The translations under genes and the position numbers were made by a program. Shown in pieces: positions 26,042 through 35,210 of a DNA stretch of 64,000 nt; position 1 is the stretch's first letter, and every line of letters starts with the position of its first letter. The notes under the pieces were generated by a model. It was not told the DNA's origin. It was given only the letters and a program-made list of their open reading frames with translations, and ran no database searches. The DNA is from Labilithrix sp. (GTDB lineage: Bacteria; Myxococcota; Polyangia; Polyangiales; Polyangiaceae), in assembly GCA_028287035.1 (NCBI GenBank), contig JAQBQL010000038.1, forward strand, positions 5,243 to 69,242. Reading direction: 5' to 3'.

Positions 26042-27649
26042 TCACATCCGGAAGATGCCGAAGCGCGTCTCGGGGATGGGCGCGTTGAGCGCAGCAGAGA
26101 GCGAGAGGCCGAGCACGCGCCGGCTCTGGGCGGGATCGACGACGCCGTCGTCCCACAGGCGGGCGGTCGCGTAGTAGGGATTGCCCTGCGCCTCGTACTG
26201 GTCGCGGATGGGCGCCTTGAAGGCGGCCTCGTCCTCGGCGGACCACGAGCCGCCCTTGCCCTCGATGCCGTCACGCTTCACGGTGGCGAGCACCGACGCG
26301 GCCTGCTCGCCGCCCATCACGCTGATGCGCGCGTTCGGCCACATCCACAGAAAGCGCGGCGAGTAGGCCCGCCCGCACATGCCGTAGTTGCCGGCGCCGA
26401 AGCTGCCGCCGATGAGCATCGTCACCTTGGGGACGGCGGCGGTCGCGACCGCGGTGACCATCTTCGCGCCGTCCTTGGCGATGCCCGCGTTCTCGACCTT
26501 CCGCCCGACCATGAAGCCGGTGATGTTCTGGAGGAACACGAGCGGGATCCCGCGCTGCGCGCAGAGCTCGATGAAGTGGGCGCCCTTCTGCGCCGACTCG
26601 CCGAACAGGATGCCGTTGTTGGCGATGATGCCGACCGGGATGCCGTACACGTGCGCGAAGCCGGTCACGAGCGTCGTGCCGTACCGCGACTTGAACTCGT
26701 CGAAGCGCGAGCCGTCGACGAGGCGTGCGATGACCTCGTGCACGTCGTACCGCTTGCGCGCGTCGGACGGGATGACCCCGTAGAGCTCGCGCGGGTCGTA
26801 CTTCGGCTCCTCGACGGGAGCCATCTTCACCTGCGCGGGCTTCGTGCGATTCAGGTTCGCGACGATGCGGCGCGCCAGGTAGAGCGCGTGGGCGTCGTTC
26901 TCGGCGAGGTGGTCGGCGACGCCCGACACGCGCGTGTGCACGTCGGCGCCTCCGAGGTCCTCGCTGGTCACGACCTCGCCCGTCGCGGCCTTCACGAGCG
27001 GCGGGCCGCCCAGGAAGATCGTGCCCTGCTCCTTGACGATGATCGTCTCGTCGCTCATCGCCGGAACGTACGCGCCGCCCGCGGTGCACGAGCCCATGAC
27101 CACCGCGACCTGCGGGATGCCCGCCGCGCTCATGTTCGCCTGGTGGAAGAAGATGCGCCCGAAGTGCTCGCGGTCCGGGAACACCTCGTCCTGGCGGGGC
27201 AGGTACGCGCCGCCCGAGTCGACGAGGTAGACGCACGGCAGGTGGTTCTCGCGCGCGATCTCCTGGGCGCGGAGGTGCTTCTTCACGGTCATCGGGTAGT
27301 AGGTGCCACCCTTCACCGTCGCGTCGTTCGCGACGATCATGCACTCCTGGCCCTCGATGCGGCCGATGCCGGCGATCATGCCCGCCGCCGGCGCCTCGCC
27401 GTCGTACATGCCGTTGGCGGCGAGCTGGCCGATCTCGAGGAAGGGCGTGCCCGGGTCGAGCAGCTTCTCGACGCGGTCGCGGGGGAGGAGCTTGCCGCGC
27501 GCCGCATGCTTCTGGCGCGCGCTCTCGCCGCCGCCCCGCGAGGCATCGGTGATCCTGGTCTCGAGGTCGGAGACGAGCGCACGCATCGCGTCGGCGTTGG
27601 CGCGGAACTCGGCCGACTGCGTGTCGACACTGGAGGAGAGGACGCTCAT
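26042..27649 (-). CDS. liuB: Methylcrotonyl-CoA carboxylase, carboxyltransferase subunit
   Basis: The ATG at 27649 gives a 535-residue protein, the usual size for this subunit. It has the crotonase-like carboxyltransferase fold with [39 protein letters not shown], an [15 protein letters not shown] block and [20 protein letters not shown]. The partner biotin subunit is 15 bases downstream. Together they convert 3-methylcrotonyl-CoA to 3-methylglutaconyl-CoA in leucine catabolism. It lies 14 bases after the dehydrogenase gene. Confidence 0.95.
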   Translation of the reverse strand: MSVLSSSVDTQSAEFRANADAMRALVSDLETRITDASRGGGESARQKHAARGKLLPRDRVEKLLDPGTPFLEIGQLAANGMYDGEAPAAGMIAGIGRIEGQECMIVANDATVKGGTYYPMTVKKHLRAQEIARENHLPCVYLVDSGGAYLPRQDEVFPDREHFGRIFFHQANMSAAGIPQVAVVMGSCTAGGAYVPAMSDETIIVKEQGTIFLGGPPLVKAATGEVVTSEDLGGADVHTRVSGVADHLAENDAHALYLARRIVANLNRTKPAQVKMAPVEEPKYDPRELYGVIPSDARKRYDVHEVIARLVDGSRFDEFKSRYGTTLVTGFAHVYGIPVGIIANNGILFGESAQKGAHFIELCAQRGIPLVFLQNITGFMVGRKVENAGIAKDGAKMVTAVATAAVPKVTMLIGGSFGAGNYGMCGRAYSPRFLWMWPNARISVMGGEQAASVLATVKRDGIEGKGGSWSAEDEAAFKAPIRDQYEAQGNPYYATARLWDDGVVDPAQSRRVLGLSLSAALNAPIPETRFGIFRM

Positions 27650-27663
27650 GGCAGTGGCCTCCT

Positions 27664-28839
27664 TTACATCGATTCCGAGAAGAGCTCGCGCCCGATGAGC
27701 ATCCGGCGGATCTCGGACGTCCCGGCGCCGATCTCGTAGAGCTTCGCGTCGCGCCACAGGCGGGGCGTCGGGAACTCGTTGACGTAGCCGTTGCCGCCGA
27801 GGATCTGGATGGTCTCGCCGGCCATCCAGGTCGCCTTCTCGGCGGCGTAGAGGATCGCGCCGGCTGCGTCCTTGCGGAGGCGGCGGTCGTGGTCGACGCG
27901 GTCGCAGGCCTGGCCCACCGCATAGACGTACGCGCGGCACGCCGACCACGTCGTGTACATGTCCGCGAGCTTCGCCTGGATCAGCTGGAACTGCCCGATG
28001 CTCTGCCCGAACTGCTTGCGGTCGTGCACGTAGGGCAGGGCGACGTCGTGGCAGGCCGCCATGATGCCGAGCGGGCCGCCCGCGAGCACCGCGCGCTCGT
28101 AGTCGAGGCCGGACATGAGCACCTTCACGCCCTGACCGAGCTGCCCGAGGATGTTCTCTTCCGGCACCTCGCAGTCCTCGAAGAACACCGGGAACGTGTT
28201 CGAGCCGCGCATGCCGAGCTTGTCGAGCTTCTCGCCGTAGCCGAGGCCCTTCGTGCCCTTCTCGACGATGAACGCGGTGATCCCCTGCGCCCCGGCCTCG
28301 GGGTTGGTCTTCGCGTAGACGACCATCACGTCGGCGTTGGCGCCGTTGGTGATCCACATCTTCGAGCCGTTCAGGACGTAGCGGTCGCCCTTCTTGTCGG
28401 CGCGGAGCTTCATGCTGACGACGTCGGAGCCCGCGTCGGGCTCGCTCATCGCGAGCGCCCCCACGAACTCGCCGCTGACGAGCTTCGGCAGGTAACGCTC
28501 CTTCTGCGCGGCGTTCCCGTTCCGGTGCAGCTGGTTCACGCACAGGTTCGAGTGTGCGCCGTACGAGAGCCCGACCGACGCCGAGGCGCGGGAGATCTCC
28601 TCCATCGCGATGATGTGCGCGAGGTACCCGAGGTTCGATCCGCCGTACTCCTCGGCCACCGTCATGCCGTGGACGCCGAGGTCCCCGAGCTTCTTCCAGA
28701 GGTCGACCGGGAAGAGGTTGTCGTGGTCGACGGCCGCCGCGCGCGGGGCGATCTCCTTCGCCGCGAAGTCACGCACGCTCTTGCGCAGCATGTCGAGCGT
28801 CTCGCCGAGCTCGAACCGGAGACCTGAAAAGTTCGACAT
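27664..28839 (-). CDS. liuA: Isovaleryl-CoA dehydrogenase
   Basis: The ATG at 28839 gives 391 residues, typical for this acyl-CoA dehydrogenase. Domain order: N-terminal helices, flavin-binding [10 protein letters not shown], and the catalytic Glu in [14 protein letters not shown], whose location is the isovaleryl-CoA-dehydrogenase-specific one. A C-terminal [12 protein letters not shown] block and [16 protein letters not shown] complete the FAD/CoA site. It is the first gene of the operon; transcription must start within the 80-base region shared with the divergent AraC-type regulator. Confidence 0.93.
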   Translation of the reverse strand: MSNFSGLRFELGETLDMLRKSVRDFAAKEIAPRAAAVDHDNLFPVDLWKKLGDLGVHGMTVAEEYGGSNLGYLAHIIAMEEISRASASVGLSYGAHSNLCVNQLHRNGNAAQKERYLPKLVSGEFVGALAMSEPDAGSDVVSMKLRADKKGDRYVLNGSKMWITNGANADVMVVYAKTNPEAGAQGITAFIVEKGTKGLGYGEKLDKLGMRGSNTFPVFFEDCEVPEENILGQLGQGVKVLMSGLDYERAVLAGGPLGIMAACHDVALPYVHDRKQFGQSIGQFQLIQAKLADMYTTWSACRAYVYAVGQACDRVDHDRRLRKDAAGAILYAAEKATWMAGETIQILGGNGYVNEFPTPRLWRDAKLYEIGAGTSEIRRMLIGRELFSESM

Positions 28840-28861
28840 GACGAGAACTGTACGGGCACGC

Positions 28862-28882
28862 CGGTGGCGAGGATTGCCACCG
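28862..28882. promoter_or_regulatory. Inverted repeat in the liuA/AraC divergent region
   Basis: Perfect 7-bp arms (CGGTGGC and GCCACCG) are separated by 7 bases. It lies on the liuA-proximal side of the 80-base divergent intergenic region and is a candidate operator for the adjacent AraC-family regulator. Confidence 0.45.
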
Positions 28883-28891
28883 TGGTTGCAG

Positions 28892-28913
28892 ATCATGCCA
28901 ACTCCGGCATGAT
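28892..28913. promoter_or_regulatory. Inverted repeat next to the AraC-family start
   Basis: Perfect 8-bp arms (ATCATGCC and GGCATGAT) are separated by AACTCC. It ends 6 bases before the regulator's GTG start at 28920. Binding here could autoregulate the regulator and control the operon. Confidence 0.5.
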
Positions 28914-28919
28914 GACGGC

Positions 28920-29963
28920 GTGGCAGGACGGCCCACGAGAGCGGTGATCGAGACCCCCGCGCGGCGGGCCGAGACGCCCATGGCCTTCGTGCGGGCGATC
29001 CTCCTCGCCTACGAGAAATACGGCGTCGATCCGGCGGGGGCCCTGCGCGCGGCGCGCATCACGCCGGCGCAGGTGAGGCGCGAGGCGGCGCGGATCGACG
29101 CCTCGCAGCTCGAAACCTTTTCCGCCACGGCGATGCAGGAGCTCGACGACGAGGCGCTCGGCTGGTTCGAGCGGAAGCTACCCTGGGGGACGTACGGCAT
29201 GCTCTGCCGCGCCTCGCTCGGAGCGCCGACCCTGGGCGTCGCCCTCAAGCGCTGGTGCCGGCACCACCGGCTCCTCACGACGGCCGTCGACCTGCGGCTC
29301 GAGGTGGACCGCGGGGAGGCGCGGCTCGTGGTGCGCGAGCTCCGCGACTTCGGCGCCATGCGCGAGTTCTGCCTGCTCACGTGCCTTCGCTTCGTGCACG
29401 GCTACGCGTGCTGGCTCGTCAACTCGCAGCTGCCGCTCCGCGAGGTGACCTTCCCCATCGCCGCGCCGCCGCATGCCGCGGTGTTCCCGCTGCTCTTCCC
29501 GGGGCCGGTCCGCTGGGACGCCGAGCGAACCAGCATGGCCTTCGACGCGCGCTACCTCGAGCTCACGCCGAAGCGGGACGAGCGGGCGCTCACCGTCATG
29601 CTGCAGCGCGCGCTGCTCCTCACCGTGAAGCAGTACCGCCGCGACCGCTTGCTCGTGAACCGCGTGCGCGAGCACCTCCAGGCGAGCACCGATCCCGGCA
29701 CGACGGCGCGGGAGGTGGCGGCGGCGGTGCACGTGTCCGTGCGCTCGCTGCACCGTCAGCTCGCCAACGAGGGCGCTTCACTCCAGGGCATCAAGGACGA
29801 CGTGCACCGCGCGCGGGCGCTCGATCTCCTGCGCCGGACCTCGCTGTCCATCAAGCAGGTCGCCACGCGCGTCGGGTTCTCGAACGAGAAGAGCTTCTCG
29901 CGCGCGTTCAAGGTGTGGACCGGCGAGACCCCCAGCGAGCATCGCCGGTCCGCCACCTCGTGA
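28920..29963 (+). CDS. AraC-family regulator, arabinose-binding-type N-terminal domain
   Basis: A 347-residue regulator starting at GTG. The N-terminal ligand domain (about 20-215) has the AraC_arabinose_bd-like pattern ([17 protein letters not shown], then [17 protein letters not shown]). The C-terminal two-helix-turn-helix domain (about 255-345) includes [20 protein letters not shown] and [20 protein letters not shown]. It is divergent from the leucine-degradation operon, implying local control with an acyl-CoA or free acid as ligand. In Pseudomonas the equivalent regulator is MerR-type (LiuR), so the regulator type differs. Confidence 0.9.
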   Translation: MAGRPTRAVIETPARRAETPMAFVRAILLAYEKYGVDPAGALRAARITPAQVRREAARIDASQLETFSATAMQELDDEALGWFERKLPWGTYGMLCRASLGAPTLGVALKRWCRHHRLLTTAVDLRLEVDRGEARLVVRELRDFGAMREFCLLTCLRFVHGYACWLVNSQLPLREVTFPIAAPPHAAVFPLLFPGPVRWDAERTSMAFDARYLELTPKRDERALTVMLQRALLLTVKQYRRDRLLVNRVREHLQASTDPGTTAREVAAAVHVSVRSLHRQLANEGASLQGIKDDVHRARALDLLRRTSLSIKQVATRVGFSNEKSFSRAFKVWTGETPSEHRRSATS

Positions 29964-29967
29964 CGTC

Positions 29968-30624
29968 TCAGGCCGGCTGCTTGGTCGTGCGCAGGTAAGG
30001 CTTGTGGGTCTTGAAGTCGCCGAAGGTCTTCTTCGCGTCCTCGTCGTTCACCGCGGTGGTGATGATGACGTCCTCGCCGACCTTCCAGTTCACCGGCGTC
30101 GCGACCTTGTGCTTCGACGTCAGCTGCAGCGAGTCGAGCACGCGCAGGACCTCGTCGAAATTGCGGCCGACCGCCATCGGGTAGGTGAGCGTCAGCTTGA
30201 TGCGCTTGTCGGGACCGACGATGAAGACGGTGCGGACCGTGGCGTTGTTGGCGGGAGTGCGTCCCTCGGACGTGCCGGCCTCGTCGGCGGGCAGCATGTC
30301 ATAGAGCTTCGCGACGTGGAGATCGGGGTCGCCGATCATCGGGAAGCTCACCTTCGAGCCCTGCGTCTCCTCGATGTCCTTCGCCCACTTGTCGTGGTTG
30401 TCGACGGGGTCGACGGAGAGGCCGATCACCTTCGTGCCGCGCTTCGCGAACTCGGGCTCGAGCTTCGCAACGTAGCCGAGCTCCGTCGTGCACACCGGCG
30501 TGAAGTCCTTCGGGTGCGAGAAGAGGATCGCCCAGCCGTCGCCGATCCACTCGTGGAAGTCGATGTCACCCTTCGTGGTCTTGGCTTTGAAGTTCGGCGC
30601 GACATCGTTGATACGCAGCGACAT
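29968..30624 (-). CDS. 1-Cys peroxiredoxin (Prx6 family)
   Basis: The ATG at 30624 gives 218 residues, normal for Prx6-type proteins. The peroxidatic site is PKDFTPVCTTELG with Cys45, and no other cysteine occurs in the chain, which defines the 1-Cys class. The downstream GRNFDEVLRVLDSLQ block carries the conserved Arg. The long C-terminal dimerisation domain is present (VATPVNWKVGEDVII). It reduces peroxides in the cytoplasm, using an external thiol. An AT-rich dyad overlaps its promoter region. Confidence 0.95.
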   Translation of the reverse strand: MSLRINDVAPNFKAKTTKGDIDFHEWIGDGWAILFSHPKDFTPVCTTELGYVAKLEPEFAKRGTKVIGLSVDPVDNHDKWAKDIEETQGSKVSFPMIGDPDLHVAKLYDMLPADEAGTSEGRTPANNATVRTVFIVGPDKRIKLTLTYPMAVGRNFDEVLRVLDSLQLTSKHKVATPVNWKVGEDVIITTAVNDEDAKKTFGDFKTHKPYLRTTKQPA

Positions 30625-30641
30625 GAGAGGCCTCCGATTTT

Positions 30642-30669
30642 GCGATAGCGGATACATGTCTATTATCGC
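30642..30669. promoter_or_regulatory. AT-rich dyad upstream of the peroxiredoxin gene
   Basis: Arms GCGATA and TATCGC are 16 bases apart, with inner ATAG and CTAT half-sites. The tract is clearly A/T-richer than the surrounding DNA. A TTGACG sequence on the minus strand (30685-30680) could be the -35 element, placing the dyad over or just after the -10. It is a candidate redox-regulator operator; the half-site spacing does not match classic OxyR. Confidence 0.4.
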
Positions 30670-30703
30670 GGAGGCGACCCGTCAAGGCGTGACCGGGCGG
30701 GGA

Positions 30704-30994
30704 TCAGCCCCTCGGAAGCTGCGCCATGGCCTGGCGGAGCGAGGAGACGGAGGCGGACCGCAGGTACACGACGGGGGCGTCGTCCGCGACCATGCCCTTC
30801 ACCTGATCGCGAAGCGCGTGCGAGACCATGCCCACCATGATGATGACCGCGGCGACCCGGCCGACGATGCGGCGCGTGCCGTTCGGGACGCGGTTCTCGA
30901 AGTGACGGAGCTCGAGGCCTCGCTCCTCGACGACCTCGCGGTACCGCTCGACCATGCCGCCGCTACCACCGACCACGACGATCTGGCTTGTCAT
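30704..30994 (-). CDS. DUF2325 family protein
   Basis: The ATG at 30994 gives a 96-residue protein with the DUF2325 layout: N-terminal IVVVGGSGGMVERYREVVEERG, a central ADDAPVVYLRSASVSS strand-helix and a short helical C-terminus. The GGxGG motif resembles a nucleotide- or anion-binding turn. This small family has no assigned biochemical role. It stands alone between the peroxiredoxin and a lipoprotein, all on the minus strand. Confidence 0.72.
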   Translation of the reverse strand: MTSQIVVVGGSGGMVERYREVVEERGLELRHFENRVPNGTRRIVGRVAAVIIMVGMVSHALRDQVKGMVADDAPVVYLRSASVSSLRQAMAQLPRG

Positions 30995-31162
30995 GCGGAG
31001 CACTCCAGCAAGCGGGGGACCAGCGTACGGACACCCACGATCCTGCGGTGAACGTGCGATCGCCGCGGGTATTCCCTGCAATCTTGGCAAACGGGACGGG
31101 GGGGATCGTCCGGTCGGCGCCAACCTGTCGGCGGAGAGACATCGCCCGGCCGCCAAGCGCGG

Positions 31163-31774
31163 TCAGCCAGGCAGCCAACCGACGCGCACGTCCGCGAACG
31201 TCAGGTCCGGAATGCTCTCGAGCGTCCCGTCGGCGTTGCGGGCCTGGAGACCGGCGGCGGTGACCGTCACGTTGTACGAGCCGTTCGCGGAGTCCTTCGT
31301 GCTGACCCGGATCGAGAGCGTCCCGGCGACCACGGGCGCGACCGAGGTGACGTCATCGGCGCCGTTGTCGTAGTCGGAGCAGTAGGGAAGGTTCTCCTGC
31401 GGGCGCGCATACGCGTGGATCTCGACCCTCGTGCCGCTCGCCGTGGCGGGGTCGATGACGACGGTCGCCGTGTCCCCGTCGTTCGTGAGCCCCCGGGCCT
31501 TCGCGTCGACCACGATGACGAGGTAGCGTGCTCGGGTCGCGTCGTGCGCGTAGAGCTCGAAGTCGCGACAGCCCCAGGCGTCCGTGGACCAGGTGCCGCC
31601 GCTGTGGGCCGGAGCATGCGTCGTTCCGGAGGAGACGCCCCTGGAGCTCTCGGCCGGCGCGTGGACACCCGGCGTGGAGCCGCCCGAGGACGAAGACGAC
31701 GAGCCATCAGGGATGACGGCGCCCCCGCACGCGAGCAGAGAAAGGGCGCAGAGCGAGATGGTGAGAAGACGCAT
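31163..31774 (-). CDS. Lipoprotein with beta-sandwich-like domain
   Basis: The ATG at 31774 begins a signal ending LLACG, giving 203 residues. After a Ser/Gly linker comes a domain of about 140 residues of alternating beta strands (ARYLVIVVDAKA, ATVVIDPATA, RVEIHAYARP) with one Cys pair. The fold looks immunoglobulin- or PPC-like. No catalytic motif. The 168-base gap to the DUF2325 gene holds no obvious promoter or terminator. Confidence 0.65.
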   Translation of the reverse strand: MRLLTISLCALSLLACGGAVIPDGSSSSSSGGSTPGVHAPAESSRGVSSGTTHAPAHSGGTWSTDAWGCRDFELYAHDATRARYLVIVVDAKARGLTNDGDTATVVIDPATASGTRVEIHAYARPQENLPYCSDYDNGADDVTSVAPVVAGTLSIRVSTKDSANGSYNVTVTAAGLQARNADGTLESIPDLTFADVRVGWLPG

Positions 31775-31943
31775 GCTGCGCCGTCGAGCAATCGCCACGC
31801 CACCACCGCAGGCCGGTTCGAGCGCGCGAACCTGCGCGTGTTGCGCGCGTACGAGCACGCCCGGCGTGCCATCGTGAGCCACTCCCGCGGGGCAACCGAC
31901 GCGATCGTCGCAACGGGGGGTCTCGGACGAGCATCGATGGCGC

Positions 31944-33023
31944 ATGACCGATCGTCGTCTGTTCTCGCCGTTCACGCTCGGGCCGATCACGCTGACGTCG
32001 CGCATCGTCATGGCGCCCATGACGCGCAGCCGGTCGCCCGGCAACGTGCCGGATGATCTCGTCGCGACGTACTACGCGCAACGCGCTTCGGCGGGCCTCA
32101 TCATCACCGAGGGCACGTCACCGTCGCCGAACGGGGTCGGTTACGCGCGCATCCCCGGCCTCTACGACGCCGCGCAGGTCGCGGGCTGGAAGAAGGTGAC
32201 CGACGCGGTTCACGCGAAGGGCGGGCACATCTATGCGCAGCTGATGCACACCGGCCGCGTCTCGCATCCCGAGAACCTGCCGCCCGGCGCGCGCGTGCTC
32301 GGCCCTTCGCCGCTCGCGACACCCGGTGAGATGTGGGTCGACGGCAAGGGCCAGCAGCCGTTCCCGGTTCCGACCGAGATGACGGAGGCCGACGTCGTCG
32401 CCGCCATCGGCGAGTTCGGCGCGGCTGCCGCGAACGCACGGGCCGCCGGCTTCGACGGCGTCGAGATCCACGGCGCGAACGGGTACCTGGTCGAGCAGTT
32501 CCTGGCCGCCGCGACGAACCAGCGGAAGGACCAGTGGGGCGGCGGCTCCATCGCGAGCCGGGTGCGGTTCGCGCTGGCGGTGGTCGACGCGGCCAGCAAG
32601 GCGATCGGCGCCGACCGCGTCGGGATCCGGCTGTCGCCCTACGGCGTGTTCAACGGCACCGGGCCCGACGCCCTGACCGACGATCTCTATCGCTCGCTCG
32701 TCACCGAGCTCGACGCGCGGAAGATCGCGTACGTGCACCTCGTCGATCATTCCTCGATGGGCGCGCCGAAGCCGAGCGCGGAGCTCGTCGCCGACGTCCG
32801 CAAGCTCTTCACGGGTACGATCATCCACTCGGGCGGCTTCGACGCGGCGCGCGCCGAGGCCGAGCTGGCCGCCGGCAAGGCCGACCTCGTCGCGTTCGGG
32901 CGGCCGTTCATCGGCAACCCCGATCTGCCGGCGAAGCTCGCGAGCGGCGCGCCGCTGGTCGAGCCCGACCAGACCACGTTCTACACGCCGGGCGAGAAGG
33001 GCTACACCGACTACGCGGCGTGA
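31944..33023 (+). CDS. Old Yellow Enzyme-type alkene reductase
   Basis: A 359-residue FMN-dependent ene-reductase. Motifs in order: LGPITLTSRIVMAPMTRSRS at the N-terminus, QLMHTGRVSHPENLP, the EIHGANGYLVEQFL His/Asn substrate pair, TNQRKDQWGGG, RVGIRLSPYG and the C-terminal FMN-phosphate segment SGGFDAARAE with LVAFGRPFIGNPDLP. Acts with NAD(P)H on activated C=C bonds of unsaturated carbonyls or nitroesters in the cytoplasm. Convergent with the hybrid kinase gene, 12 bases apart. Confidence 0.93.
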   Translation: MTDRRLFSPFTLGPITLTSRIVMAPMTRSRSPGNVPDDLVATYYAQRASAGLIITEGTSPSPNGVGYARIPGLYDAAQVAGWKKVTDAVHAKGGHIYAQLMHTGRVSHPENLPPGARVLGPSPLATPGEMWVDGKGQQPFPVPTEMTEADVVAAIGEFGAAAANARAAGFDGVEIHGANGYLVEQFLAAATNQRKDQWGGGSIASRVRFALAVVDAASKAIGADRVGIRLSPYGVFNGTGPDALTDDLYRSLVTELDARKIAYVHLVDHSSMGAPKPSAELVADVRKLFTGTIIHSGGFDAARAEAELAAGKADLVAFGRPFIGNPDLPAKLASGAPLVEPDQTTFYTPGEKGYTDYAA

Positions 33024-33035
33024 GGCGGCGGTCGC

Positions 33036-35090
33036 TCAGCGGCTCGTCAGGCTGACGAGCACCGCGAGCAGCTCGCCCGGGTCGACGGGCTTCGCGACGT
33101 GGCTGTTGAACCCCGCGCGGAGGGCGCGCGTCCGGTCCTCGAGGCGGGCGTACGCCGTCACCGCCATCGCGGGCAGCCTTCCGCCCTGGTCGCGGGGCAG
33201 CTCGCGGATGCGCCGGATGAGCGACAGCCCGTCCTCCTGGGGCATCGCGATGTCCGACACGAGCACGTCGACGAGGCCGGAGCGTGCGACGTCGAAGGCC
33301 TCGGCGGCGGTCTCGACGACGGTCACGACCATCTTGCACGACTCGAGGAGCGTGCGCAGCAGCTCGCGGGCATCGGGCTCGTCGTCGACGACGAGCGCGC
33401 GGATGCCCTCGAGCTCGCGCGGTCGCTCGAGGCCGGCCCGCGGCGGCATGGCCAGCGACACGGGCGGCTCCGACTCGCGCGGCGCGGCCACCATGGGCAG
33501 GTAGACGAGGAACGACGCGCCGAGCCCGAGGCCATCGCTCCGCGCCTGGATGGTGCCGCCGTGCAGCTCCACGAGGTTCTTCACGATGGACAGACCGAGG
33601 CCGAGGCCGCCCTTCGCGCGTGTGCTCGTCCCGTCGGCCTGCTTGAAGCGCTCGAACACGTGGGGGAGGAACTCGGGGTCGATGCCCTGTCCCGTGTCCT
33701 CGACCAGGATCTCGACGCCGCCGTCGCGGCGGTGGACGCGCAGCACGACGCGGTCCCCCTTCTTCGTGAACTTGATGGCGTTCGTGAGAAGGTTCCAGAT
33801 CACCTGCTGGATGCGGTCGGGGTCGCCGAGCACGGTGCCCGCGTGCTCGATGCCGGAGTCGAGGACGATGCCCTTCGCGTCGGCCGCGAGGCGCACCGCC
33901 TCGAGCGCGAGCTCCGCGACGGACGCCACGTCGACGCTGCTGACGTCGACGCGCAGCTTGCCGGAGACGATGCGGCCGATGTCGAGGAGGTCCTCGATGA
34001 GCTGGGCCTGCGAACGGGCGTTGCGGTCGATGGTCTCGAGCGCGCGCTTCACCCGCGGCGCATCCATCTCGCCGCGCATGAGCATCCCGGTCCAGCCGGT
34101 GATGGCGTTGAGCGGGGTGCGCAGCTCGTGGGAGACCATCGCCAGGAACTCGTCCTTGCTGCGGTTCGCGGCCTCGGCCTCGGCGCGGGCGTGACGTTCG
34201 CGCTCGAGCAGGTGGACGCGCTCCGTCTCGGCACGGGCGCGCGCCATGCCGAGCGCCAGCAGATCCGAGATCGTGGTGAGGGCGGGGAGCGCGTCGGCCA
34301 GGGAGATGTGGCTGCAGAACGCGATGACTCCCTGGGTGTCGTCGCGGAGGACGAGGGGGAGGACGACGAACGAGCGGAGGCCCGCGCCGCAGGCGTGGAG
34401 CCGCGCGAGCTCCGCGGGGTCCTCGATGACGAGTGGCCGCTGGTCACGGCACACGCGCTCGATGACGTCCGTGACCGTGACATCGTCGTGCTGTGCGCCG
34501 CTCGCGCTCGTGGACGCGAGGAGCGTGAGCTTGCCGTCCGATCGCTCCCAGATCTGCGCGTTCCGGGCCTCGAGGTGGACGACGATCGCGCCGGTGCACC
34601 TCCTCGCGATCTCGGCGATGTTCTGGCCCTTGGTGATGGCCTCGCCGATGTCGGCGGACAGCGCGAGCTGCATCGTTCGCGCGTACTGGGCGCTCTGCAG
34701 GCGGCTCGTCCGCACGAGGGTCGCGACGCGGGCGACGAGCTCCACGATCTCGTACGGCTTCACCACGTAGTCGTTGGCACCGGCGGTGATCGCCTCGACG
34801 ACCGCCGTCTTCTCGGCCTGCGCGGTGAGCATGAGGATCGGCAGGCGCATGCCGTCGTAGGTCTGGCGGATCACCCGGCAGACCTCGATCCCGCTGATCC
34901 CCTCGAGCTGCCAGTCGACGACGAGCGCATCGGGAAGGATCCGCGTGTTCGAGATCCGCTCGAGAAGCACCGAGCCGTCGCTCAGCACCTCGACCTCCTG
35001 CGTGGCAGAGAGCGCGCGACGGGCCATCTCGGCCTCGAGAGGGCTATCCTCGAGCAGCCAGACGCGTCCCCTCTCCGAGCTGCTCGCCAT
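33036..35090 (-). CDS. Hybrid histidine kinase: receiver-GAF-HK-receiver
   Basis: A 684-residue soluble kinase. N-terminal receiver (about 9-125) with WLLEDS and phosphoacceptor Asp59 in LVVDWQLEG; GAF domain (about 145-290); HisKA with MVSHELRTPL (His near 320); ATPase with NLLTNAIKF, DTGQGID and GGLGLGLSIV; C-terminal receiver (about 565-684) with VVDDEPD, Asp near 613 (LVSDIAMPQ) and VAKPVD. It is divergent from cheY by 120 bases and probably serves the same signalling network, perhaps as a phosphate source or sink. Confidence 0.93.
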   Translation of the reverse strand: MASSSERGRVWLLEDSPLEAEMARRALSATQEVEVLSDGSVLLERISNTRILPDALVVDWQLEGISGIEVCRVIRQTYDGMRLPILMLTAQAEKTAVVEAITAGANDYVVKPYEIVELVARVATLVRTSRLQSAQYARTMQLALSADIGEAITKGQNIAEIARRCTGAIVVHLEARNAQIWERSDGKLTLLASTSASGAQHDDVTVTDVIERVCRDQRPLVIEDPAELARLHACGAGLRSFVVLPLVLRDDTQGVIAFCSHISLADALPALTTISDLLALGMARARAETERVHLLERERHARAEAEAANRSKDEFLAMVSHELRTPLNAITGWTGMLMRGEMDAPRVKRALETIDRNARSQAQLIEDLLDIGRIVSGKLRVDVSSVDVASVAELALEAVRLAADAKGIVLDSGIEHAGTVLGDPDRIQQVIWNLLTNAIKFTKKGDRVVLRVHRRDGGVEILVEDTGQGIDPEFLPHVFERFKQADGTSTRAKGGLGLGLSIVKNLVELHGGTIQARSDGLGLGASFLVYLPMVAAPRESEPPVSLAMPPRAGLERPRELEGIRALVVDDEPDARELLRTLLESCKMVVTVVETAAEAFDVARSGLVDVLVSDIAMPQEDGLSLIRRIRELPRDQGGRLPAMAVTAYARLEDRTRALRAGFNSHVAKPVDPGELLAVLVSLTSR

Positions 35091-35172
35091 CCGTCGACCG
35101 ATGATAAGCGATTTCCCGGACGTCGCGGCGGGACACCGGGTCGCAGGGGCGAAGATGGCTCGGCACCCGTCG

Positions 35173-35200
35173 TTGACACCCGCGCGCCATGCAATACCGT
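35173..35200 (+). promoter_or_regulatory. Candidate promoter for the chemosensory operon
   Basis: A perfect TTGACA at 35173-35178, a 16-base spacer, then TACCGT at 35195-35200 (weak -10). It would place transcription start within a few bases of the cheY start at 35211, hinting at a very short leader or leaderless mRNA. Confidence 0.35.
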
Positions 35201-35210
35201 GGCGAGTCCA

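Noticed and set aside
22994..27739. A 1581-codon open frame on the plus strand
   Set aside because: It is antisense to the epimerase and both carboxylase genes, which have intact catalytic motifs; the frame encodes no recognisable domain.
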